Source: Desulfobacula sp. | GTDB taxonomy: Bacteria > Desulfobacterota > Desulfobacteria > Desulfobacterales > Desulfobacteraceae | Direction: 5' to 3' | Assembly (NCBI GenBank): GCA_011390085.1 | Contig: JAABTB010000124.1 | Span: forward strand, 1-6,769 | DNA length: 6,769 bases | In this document: positions 1 through 5,478 of the stretch, one piece after another | How positions within the stretch are numbered: position 1 is the first letter of the stretch | Layout of the letters: every line of letters starts with the position of its first letter | Notes under the pieces: model-generated | What the model was told of the DNA's origin: nothing | The model's database searches: none | Seen by the model: only the letters and a program-made list of their open reading frames with translations | Translations under genes and position numbers: made by a program

Positions 1-358
1 GGTGGTCACGCCGTGGAAAAGCGGTTACCGGCTGGGAGGGACCATGGAATTTTCAGGATACAATGATATTTTAGCCCCCAAGCGGCTTTCAAATCTTGTT
101 TCCGGTGCAACCGCCTTTTTAAAGGAACCCCTGGGGAACCCGGTCATTGAACAATGGAGCGGCCTGAGGCCCATGACCTATGATGACCTGCCCATTATCG
201 ACAGGGCGCCCTCCCATGAAAATCTCATGATTGCCACCGGTCATGGGATGCTGGGGTTGACGCTGGCAACGGGAACGGGGAAAATAATTTGTGATATGAT
301 TTATGGCCGGGAACCGGAGATCAATATCAAGCCCTTTGGGATGAACCGGTTCAGATAA
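1..358 (+). CDS. FAD-dependent D-amino-acid dehydrogenase/oxidase (DadA-like), C-terminal part
   Basis: This is the last 118 or so codons of a DAO-family flavoprotein; the frame is already open at the window edge, so the start and the N-terminal FAD-binding Rossmann motif lie outside. Family members oxidise a D-amino acid (or glycine-type amine) to the 2-oxo acid and ammonia, passing electrons to the respiratory chain in the dehydrogenases. The visible part has the C-terminal signatures of the family: WSGLRPMTYDDLPIID (visible residues 52-67) and, after a short spacer, GHGMLGLTLATGTGK (80-94), which closes over the flavin. Whole DadA proteins are about 410-430 residues, so roughly a quarter is present. 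The stop is TAA at 356-358. A MalY-type gene follows on the same strand after about 65 bases with no clear terminator between, so the two are probably co-transcribed. The exact substrate cannot be told from this fragment; sarcosine-, glycine- or hydroxyproline-type oxidases of the same fold remain possible. Confidence 0.85.
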   Translation, partial: VVTPWKSGYRLGGTMEFSGYNDILAPKRLSNLVSGATAFLKEPLGNPVIEQWSGLRPMTYDDLPIIDRAPSHENLMIATGHGMLGLTLATGTGKIICDMIYGREPEINIKPFGMNRFR

Positions 359-423
359 AACAGGGATATCGGCTCCGGCTTATCGATTTAAAATGAACGA
401 CACTACAATCGGGAATGGATTTA

Positions 424-1659
424 ATGGATACAAAAAAAAAGATAAAATTTGAAAAAGATTGGGATTTTGATGAGATCATTGACAGAAAGAATACCGGGTC
501 AATGAAATGGGAACCAAAGGTGTTGTGCACAAAATTCGGGAAAGGAAGAGAAGACCTTTTACCCTTGTGGGTGGCGGACATGGATTTCAAATGCCCGACC
601 CCGGTCAGACATGCCATGGAAAAACGCCTGGCCCATCAGGTGTACGGATATACCATCCCTGATCCGGGTTATGATGCGGCGCTGATATCCTGGTTCCGGC
701 GGCGGCACCAATGGGATATCAAAAAAGATTGGATATTGACAAGCCCGGGGATTGTCCCGGCAACGAACTATTTAATTCAACGGTTTTCAAAACCCGGAGA
801 CAAGATCCTGATCCAGACCCCGGTCTATTATCCTTTTGCCCGGTCCATCATAGGAAACGGCCGGACAATTGCGGAAAATCCATTGAAAATAGTGAATGGC
901 CGCTATGAGATGAATTTTGATGATCTTGAAAAAAAAACAAGGGATCCCTGGGTCAAAGTCGCCATCCTCTGCAGCCCCCATAACCCGGTGGGACGGGTCT
1001 GGACCCAAGAGGAACTGGAACGGTTCGGGAAAATCTGTATCAAAAACAATGTATTGGTGTTTGCCGATGAAATCCACTGCGACCTGATTATGCCGGGATA
1101 TAAGCACGTCTGCTTTCAGAACATCTCCCAAAAATTTGCAGACCATTCCATCTCGGCCAATGCGGCCAGCAAGACGTTTAATCTGGCAGGTCTGCAACAG
1201 TCCGGCCTCATCATTCCCAATGATACGCTTCGAAATGAATTTTCAATCTATTTTGAAACCCTGGGGGTCGGCCCCCGGGGCAGCGGGACCCTTTTCGGCG
1301 CCATTGCGGCCCAGGCCGCTTACAATGAAGCGGAAGCCTGGCTGGATGATCTTCTCTTGTATTTACAGGATAATTTCATCTATCTGAAAACCATGCTTGA
1401 GCACGAATTGCCGGGCGTAACCGTTTTTAACCTTGAAGGAACTTATCTTGCCTGGGCAGACTTTAATTCTCCGGGACTATCGCCCGAAAAAATCGTTCAG
1501 ATCATCGAGAATGGCGCCAAGGTTGCCCTGGACCATGGTGACTGGTTCGGGAAAAACGGTGCGGGCTTTGAACGGTTTAACATTGCCTGCCCCAGACCGA
1601 TTTTGGAAAAAGCGGTCAAGGCTGTGGTGACTGCCTTTAAAAAGGCCGGCCGTTATTAA
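424..1659 (+). CDS. MalY/PatB family PLP-dependent C-S lyase / aminotransferase
   Basis: Fold-type I PLP enzyme of the MalY/PatB subgroup, which cleaves cystathionine or cysteine C-S bonds to pyruvate (or a homologous oxo acid), ammonia and a thiol in the cytoplasm. Numbered from the ATG at 424 (411 aa), it shows LPLWVADMDF near residue 50, TPVYYPF (about 132-138) for cofactor stacking, SPHNPVG with Asn187, ADEIHCDL with Asp215 for the pyridine nitrogen, ASKTFNLAGLQ with the Schiff-base Lys250, and RFNIACPR, where Arg384 is the likely carboxylate-binding arginine. It is full length for the family (about 390-400). The frame also offers an ATG at 415, but the only Shine-Dalgarno-like stretch, GGGA at 411-414, abuts that codon and lies 9 bases before the ATG at 424, so I prefer 424. 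It follows the DAO-family gene, which suggests amino-acid breakdown. Some homologues also have regulatory or aminotransferase roles, so the substrate is open. The stop codon lies in the loop of a probable terminator shared with the convergent operon. Confidence 0.9.
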   Translation: MDTKKKIKFEKDWDFDEIIDRKNTGSMKWEPKVLCTKFGKGREDLLPLWVADMDFKCPTPVRHAMEKRLAHQVYGYTIPDPGYDAALISWFRRRHQWDIKKDWILTSPGIVPATNYLIQRFSKPGDKILIQTPVYYPFARSIIGNGRTIAENPLKIVNGRYEMNFDDLEKKTRDPWVKVAILCSPHNPVGRVWTQEELERFGKICIKNNVLVFADEIHCDLIMPGYKHVCFQNISQKFADHSISANAASKTFNLAGLQQSGLIIPNDTLRNEFSIYFETLGVGPRGSGTLFGAIAAQAAYNEAEAWLDDLLLYLQDNFIYLKTMLEHELPGVTVFNLEGTYLAWADFNSPGLSPEKIVQIIENGAKVALDHGDWFGKNGAGFERFNIACPRPILEKAVKAVVTAFKKAGRY

Positions 1660-1670
1660 AAGCGCCGGCT
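1639..1670 (-). terminator. Probable intrinsic terminator of the epimerase-mutase-meaB operon
   Basis: The arms GCCGGC at 1645-1650 and GCCGGC at 1664-1669 pair perfectly around a 13-base loop, with a G-U pair extending the stem. Read on the minus strand, the stem is followed by C and then five T residues (1643-1639), the usual form of a Rho-independent terminator, although the G+C stem is short. On the plus strand only a weak GTTT follows, so service to malY as well is possible but less clear. The hairpin begins 3 bases beyond the meaB stop and covers the last codons of malY. Confidence 0.5.
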
Positions 1671-1672
1671 GT

Positions 1673-2647
1673 TTACAAATAGGATAAAAGCATGTCGGCA
1701 GCGGCAGAAGGGGAAATTTTCTCATTTTCCACCTGCTCTGAAACCGCGGGGATTTTTTCATTGATGATTTTGTTATTGTGGAATCGTTTTCTTAAACCGG
1801 CCTCCACCAGGGTCCACATCCAATCCAGGGACTGGTGTTTGCGGCGCTGCATGAACTCTCCCGTGGCCTTGAATTTTTGATGGTGGTCCAGGACCATGTC
1901 CCATACCTTTTTTGTGCCGCCTTCATTCACGGACGAACAGGTCAGGACCGGGGGAGACCAGGTGGGAGTTTCCGGCCGGATAAAATGGAGGGCCGTTTCC
2001 AGATCGGTTTTGGCTTTTTCCACGGCAGGCAGGTTCTCCCCGTCGGCCTTGTTGATGGCAATGCCGTCGGCCATTTCCAGGACCCCTTTTTTGATGCCCT
2101 GGAGTTCGTCACCGGCCCCGGCGATCATGAGGACCAGGAAAAAATCCACCATGGAGGCCACGCTGGTTTCAGACTGGCCCACGCCCACGGTCTCCACCAG
2201 GATGACATCAAACCCGGCCGCTTCGCAGACCAGCATGATTTCGCGGGTTTTGGCAGCCACGCCCCCTAAGGTTTCACCGGCCGGGGAAGGCCGGATAAAG
2301 GCATTTTCATGGGCAGACAGCTTTTCCATCCGGGTCTTGTCCCCCAGGATGGAACCGCCGGAGCGGCGGCTGGAGGGGTCCACGGCCAGCACCGCCACCT
2401 TGTGGCCCTGATCGGCCAGATAGACGCCCAGGTTTTCGATAAAGGTGCTTTTGCCCACACCGGGAACCCCGGTGACGCCGAGGCGGATGCTTTTGCCGGT
2501 ATGGGGCAGGATTTTTTCCATGACCCTGAAGGCCGCCTGCTGATGTTCTTTGAGGCTGCTTTCAATCAGGGTCATGGTCTTGGCAATCATGCGCCGGTGG
2601 CCGGAAAGAATCCCCCGGACATAGGGGTCTGGATCAATGGGGGCCAT
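1673..2647 (-). CDS. meaB: Methylmalonyl-CoA mutase-associated GTPase MeaB (ArgK/MMAA family)
   Basis: G3E-class P-loop GTPase of 324 residues, a normal length for the family. MeaB binds methylmalonyl-CoA mutase, gates adenosylcobalamin loading and protects or reactivates the enzyme using GTP; human MMAA is the counterpart. Seen in the protein: Walker A GVTGVPGVGKS (57-67), the switch-region DPSSRRSGGSILGDKTRM (90-107), VETVGVGQSE (151-160) as the Walker B/G3 region, NKAD (199-202) for guanine recognition, and CSSVNEGG (237-244) near the G5 position. The older name ArgK, as a lysine/arginine/ornithine transport kinase, is historical. It starts 7 bases after the mutase stop. The bases before the ATG hold no good Shine-Dalgarno sequence, so translation is probably coupled to the mutase. 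Position directly after the mutase gene supports the role strongly. Confidence 0.95.
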   Translation of the reverse strand: MAPIDPDPYVRGILSGHRRMIAKTMTLIESSLKEHQQAAFRVMEKILPHTGKSIRLGVTGVPGVGKSTFIENLGVYLADQGHKVAVLAVDPSSRRSGGSILGDKTRMEKLSAHENAFIRPSPAGETLGGVAAKTREIMLVCEAAGFDVILVETVGVGQSETSVASMVDFFLVLMIAGAGDELQGIKKGVLEMADGIAINKADGENLPAVEKAKTDLETALHFIRPETPTWSPPVLTCSSVNEGGTKKVWDMVLDHHQKFKATGEFMQRRKHQSLDWMWTLVEAGLRKRFHNNKIINEKIPAVSEQVENEKISPSAAADMLLSYL

Positions 2648-2654
2648 TTTGTTT

Positions 2655-4778
2655 TCAGGCGCCGATGATGTTCAGGGTCCGGTTGGCCGAATCCGTGACC
2701 ACGGTTCCGGGCCCGAAAATCTCGGCGGCCCCGGCATTTTTCAAGAATTCATAATCTCCCGGCGGGATGATGCCACCCACAACCACTTTGATATCGGAAG
2801 CCCCCTGTTTTTTCAATTCCTCAATGACCTTGGGCACCAGGATCTTATGCCCGGCAGCCAGGCTGGACACGCCAATGACGTGGACATCGTTTTCAACCGC
2901 CATCCGGGCCGCTTCTTCAGGGGTCTGAAACATGGGGCCCAGATCCACATCAAAACCGAAATCCGCAAAAGCCGTGGCAATGACTTTAACGCCCCTGTCA
3001 TGGCCGTCCTGTCCCATTTTAGACAGAAGAATCCGAGGCCGCCGGCCTGTCTTTTTCTCAAAATCAGAGGTCCGTTTTCTTAAGGATTCAATGACCTCGG
3101 AATCCGCACTTTCCGCTGCATAGACGCCGGAAATACACTGGGTGGTGGCCACAAAACGCTTGAATACCTTTTCCATAGCATCACTGATCTCTCCCACGGT
3201 TGCCCTGGCCCGGACTGCGGGCAGGCAGACCTCCAGAAGGTTGGCGCCGGTCTCGCAGGCCACGGTGATATCGGCCAGGGCCTTTTGAACCGCGGCATTG
3301 TCACGGCTTTGTTTGATCTGTTCCAGCCTTGCAATCTGCTCGTTTCTGACCTCATCCGATACTTCCCGCACCGGGATGGGGGTTTCATCCTGGATCTTGT
3401 ATTTGTTCACTCCCACAATGACGTCTTTGCCCTGGTCGATCCTGGCCTGGCGGCGGGCCGCCACTTCTTCGATGCGCATTTTGGGCATGCCCGACTCAAT
3501 GGCCTTGGCCATGCCGCCCAGACCTTCGATTTCCTTTAAAATGACCCGGACCTTGTCAATGATATTCTGGGTCAGGGTTTCAATATAATAGGACCCGCCC
3601 AGGGGATCCACGACGTCACAGATATGGCTTTCTTCCTGGATCAGGATCTGGGTGTTTCTGGAAATCCGGGCCGACAATTCCGTGGGCAGGCCCACGGCTT
3701 CGTCAAAGGAATTGGTGTGAAGGCTCTGGGTGCCGCCCAGCACGGCAGACAGGCATTCCAGAGTGGTCCGGACGATATTGTTATAGGGGTCCTGCTGAGT
3801 CAGGCTCCAGCCCGAGGTCTGGCAATGGGTCCTCAGCATTTTAGAAGTGGGGTTTTTCGGGTTGAATTGGCTCATGATCTCGGCCCATAAAAACCGTGCG
3901 GCCCTGAGCATGGCGATATCCATGAAAAAATTCATGCCGATGCCGAAAAAGAAGGACAGGCGGGGGGCGAATTTGTCGATATCCAGGCCCGTGGCCAGGG
4001 CCGCCCTCACATACTCAAGCCCGTCGGCCAGAGTAAAGGCGGTCTGGAGAACCGAATCAGCCCCGGCCTCCATGATATGATACCCGCTGATGCTGATGGT
4101 ATTGAATTTGGGCATATGGTCCGAGCAGAAGGCGATGATGTCGGAAATGATTCTCATGGACGGGCCCGGCGGATAAATATAAGTGTTCCGGGTCAGGTAT
4201 TCCTTTAAAATATCGTTCTGGATGGTGCCGTTGAGCTGGTCGTGGCGCACGCCCTGCTCTTCTGCCGCCACGATATAACCGGCCAGGATTGGCAGGACCG
4301 CTCCGTTCATGGTCATGGACACGGACATTTCATCCAGGGGGATCCGGTCAAAGAGAATTTTCATGTCTTCCACGGAATCAATTGCCACGCCTGCTTTTCC
4401 CACATCCCCGGCTACCCTGGGATGATCGGAGTCATACCCGCGGTGGGTGGGCAGATCAAAGGCCACGGACAGGCCCTTCTGCCCTGCAGCCAGGTTCTGC
4501 CGGTAAAAGGCATTGGAATCTTTGGCGGTTGAAAACCCGGCATACTGGCGGATGGTCCAGGGGCGGCCCGCATACATGGTAGCCTTGATGCCCCGGACAT
4601 AGGGGTCAAAGCCCGGCAGGGCGTTGATGAATTCCACGTTTTCAAGATCTTTGGCCGAATATAGCGGCTTGATATCAATCCCTTCCGGGGTTTTCCGGTT
4701 CAGGACGTCAAGGGATTTCCCCCGCATTTCCTTGGCAGCCAGTTCTTTCCATCCATCAAGATCAGACATGTGAGACAT
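2655..4778 (-). CDS. Methylmalonyl-CoA mutase, single-chain adenosylcobalamin enzyme
   Basis: Catalyses the radical, coenzyme B12-dependent interconversion of (R)-methylmalonyl-CoA and succinyl-CoA in the cytoplasm. The 707 residues cover both family domains: an N-terminal TIM barrel binding the CoA ester (about 30-520) and a C-terminal cobalamin-binding domain (about 578-705). Substrate-pocket features typical of true methylmalonyl-CoA mutases are present: [11 protein letters not shown] with Tyr79, SMRII with Arg209, and SGYH with His234. The B12 domain has GQDGHDRG, giving the Asp591-x-His593-x-x-Gly596 lower-ligand motif, then GVSSL (636-640) and VGG (667-669). Tyr79 and Arg209 argue against isobutyryl-CoA mutase, which carries Phe and Gln at those sites. 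Length is close to E. coli Sbm/ScpA and the large subunits of two-subunit enzymes, and no small subunit is seen beside it, so a homodimer is likely. The start at 4778 is fixed by GGAGGA at 4789-4784, 5 bases upstream. It lies 38 bases after the epimerase and 7 before meaB. Confidence 0.97.
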   Translation of the reverse strand: MSHMSDLDGWKELAAKEMRGKSLDVLNRKTPEGIDIKPLYSAKDLENVEFINALPGFDPYVRGIKATMYAGRPWTIRQYAGFSTAKDSNAFYRQNLAAGQKGLSVAFDLPTHRGYDSDHPRVAGDVGKAGVAIDSVEDMKILFDRIPLDEMSVSMTMNGAVLPILAGYIVAAEEQGVRHDQLNGTIQNDILKEYLTRNTYIYPPGPSMRIISDIIAFCSDHMPKFNTISISGYHIMEAGADSVLQTAFTLADGLEYVRAALATGLDIDKFAPRLSFFFGIGMNFFMDIAMLRAARFLWAEIMSQFNPKNPTSKMLRTHCQTSGWSLTQQDPYNNIVRTTLECLSAVLGGTQSLHTNSFDEAVGLPTELSARISRNTQILIQEESHICDVVDPLGGSYYIETLTQNIIDKVRVILKEIEGLGGMAKAIESGMPKMRIEEVAARRQARIDQGKDVIVGVNKYKIQDETPIPVREVSDEVRNEQIARLEQIKQSRDNAAVQKALADITVACETGANLLEVCLPAVRARATVGEISDAMEKVFKRFVATTQCISGVYAAESADSEVIESLRKRTSDFEKKTGRRPRILLSKMGQDGHDRGVKVIATAFADFGFDVDLGPMFQTPEEAARMAVENDVHVIGVSSLAAGHKILVPKVIEELKKQGASDIKVVVGGIIPPGDYEFLKNAGAAEIFGPGTVVTDSANRTLNIIGA

Positions 4779-4783
4779 GGTTA

Positions 4784-4789
4784 TCCTCC
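4784..4789 (-). promoter_or_regulatory. Strong ribosome binding site of the mutase gene
   Basis: GGAGGA on the minus strand, 5 bases before the ATG at 4778. It is the best Shine-Dalgarno match in the operon and decides the start over the second in-frame ATG three codons later. Confidence 0.75.
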
Positions 4790-4816
4790 GGTCTAATTTA
4801 GGTTCAAATCAAAAAT

Positions 4817-5218
4817 TTATCGCTCACACAATTCCACCAGAACGCCTGAAGTGGCCTTGGGGTGCAGAAAGGCAATTTTCGCACCACCGGCCCCGATGCG
4901 GGGAGTCTGGTCGATGAGGGCGATCCCCTTTGCTTTCAGCTCGGCAAGGGCCTCTTCAATATTTTCCACCCTGAAGGCCACATGCTGGATGCCTTCACCG
5001 CGCTTTTCAATATATTTTGCCACCGGGCCGTCCCCGGATGTGGATTCCAGGAGTTCGACCTCGCTTTCCCCCACCGGCAGAAAGGCTGTGGTGACCTTCT
5101 GCTCGTGAATGGTTTCCGTTCCCTCAAGGGTCAACCCGAGGACATCGGTCCAGAAATTTTTCTTGGCATCAATGCTTGAAACGGCAATCCCCAGATGATC
5201 GATTTTTAAGAGTTTCAT
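4817..5218 (-). CDS. mce: Methylmalonyl-CoA epimerase (VOC/glyoxalase superfamily)
   Basis: Interconverts (S)- and (R)-methylmalonyl-CoA, linking propionyl-CoA carboxylase or transcarboxylase chemistry to the mutase. From the ATG at 5218 the product is 133 residues, the usual size, made of two vicinal-oxygen-chelate modules. The expected divalent-metal ligands are visible: His8 in KIDHLGIAV, Glu55 in VELLE, His79 in GIQHVAFRV and Glu129 in LVELCE. The frame extends upstream to a TTG at 5254. That start is disfavoured because homologues begin close to KIDHLGIAV, because GGGGA (5230-5226) lies well placed before the ATG at 5218, and because the predicted transcript begins at about 5254. It is the first gene of the operon with the mutase and meaB, which secures its identity against other glyoxalase-fold proteins. 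Confidence 0.95.
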   Translation of the reverse strand: MKLLKIDHLGIAVSSIDAKKNFWTDVLGLTLEGTETIHEQKVTTAFLPVGESEVELLESTSGDGPVAKYIEKRGEGIQHVAFRVENIEEALAELKAKGIALIDQTPRIGAGGAKIAFLHPKATSGVLVELCER

Positions 5219-5260
5219 ATCCTTATCCCCAATTCTATTTGTATCAAATTCCAATCATTA

Positions 5261-5290
5261 TCTATAGATGGTTCAAATGCTGAAAGTCAA
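5261..5290 (-). promoter_or_regulatory. Sigma-70-like promoter for the epimerase-mutase-meaB operon
   Basis: On the minus strand, TTGACT (5290-5285) and TATAGA (5266-5261) are separated by 18 bases. The start of transcription would fall near 5254, leaving a leader of about 35 bases before the epimerase ATG at 5218 with its GGGGA ribosome site. The -35 matches five of six consensus bases and the -10 four or five, depending on the register. No other promoter-like pair stands out in the spacer. Confidence 0.45.
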
Positions 5291-5445
5291 TACAAAAACG
5301 GCCTGAATTCAGGATGTCTCCACGCAAAACCTGGCATGACGGAGCCTATTATAAGGCAGGGATATTCTCCAGCGGGGTCTTGCCATATCCATGGATCGCC
5401 AGCCAGGATTCGGCATCCTGAATATCGTCAAAAATTGAACCATCT
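5266..5445. repeat. Two nested inverted repeats in the chemoreceptor-epimerase spacer
   Basis: The outer pair is AGATGGTTCAA at 5266-5276 with its exact reverse complement at 5435-5445. The inner pair is ATTCAGGATG at 5308-5317 with its exact reverse complement at 5414-5423. The pairs are nested in the same order, but the distance between outer and inner arm differs on the two sides (31 and 11 bases). The structure looks like a diverged inverted duplication or a small inverted-repeat element rather than a perfect cruciform. No target-site duplication is visible. The outer arms touch the -10 box on one side and the terminator stem on the other. Confidence 0.4.
5302..5313. promoter_or_regulatory. 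Perfect 12-base palindrome CCTGAATTCAGG, possible operator
   Basis: CCTGAATTCAGG is its own reverse complement. It sits 11 bases upstream of the predicted -35 box, roughly -48 to -59 from the predicted transcription start, a place typical for an activator site. No regulator gene is in the window and only one copy was seen, so a role as a protein-binding site is inference. Confidence 0.3.
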
Positions 5446-5471
5446 GCCGGTACCAAGGCACCGGCAGACAG
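5349..5471 (-). pseudogene. Unidentified short coding-like frame, possible gene remnant
   Basis: After an in-frame TGA at 5474-5472, 40 codons stay open until a TAA at 5351-5349. The second half reads like a real protein, with an acidic helix-like part followed by WLAIHGYGKTPLENIPAL at the end. No ATG or GTG starts the frame; the only candidate is a TTG at codon 6 with no ribosome site. The frame runs through the probable terminator of the chemoreceptor. I do not recognise it. It may be the last piece of a decayed gene or simply chance; with 40 codons the coding look is suggestive only. Confidence 0.2.
5430..5468 (-). terminator. Probable terminator of the chemoreceptor gene
   Basis: The arms TCTGCCGGT (5443-5451) and ACCGGCAGA (5460-5468) form a perfect 9-base-pair stem with an 8-base loop, beginning 10 bases after the chemoreceptor stop. 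On the minus strand five T residues follow (5434-5430), but only after an 8-base spacer, so the tract is less well placed than in a textbook intrinsic terminator. Position and stem strength still favour this role. Confidence 0.5.
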
Positions 5472-5478
5472 TCAGCTT

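Noticed and set aside
351..617. Minus-strand frame at the start of malY
   Set aside because: It overlaps the conserved N-terminus of malY and has no protein-family features.
1835..2668. Several plus-strand open frames opposite meaB
   Set aside because: They are shadows of the minus-strand gene: meaB has all GTPase motifs, while the opposite frames have no recognisable domains, and their composition mirrors the third codon position of meaB.
2637..4582. Plus-strand open frames opposite the mutase gene, up to about 148 codons
   Set aside because: They lie wholly within the mutase coding region, have no ribosome sites or family features, and arise from the G/C-rich third positions of the real gene.
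2655..4778. Isobutyryl-CoA or ethylmalonyl-CoA mutase as alternative identity
   Set aside because: Tyr79 in RQYAGFST and Arg209 in SMRII match methylmalonyl-CoA mutase, and the epimerase and MeaB neighbours agree.
5219..5254. Longer epimerase start at the TTG at 5254
   Set aside because: It would add 12 non-conserved residues, has no ribosome site, and coincides with the predicted transcription start; the ATG at 5218 fits family length and has GGGGA upstream.
5266..5445. The spacer as a bona fide insertion element
   Set aside because: The inverted arms are short and unequal and no target duplication flanks them, so it is listed only as a repeat to be checked, not as a mobile element.
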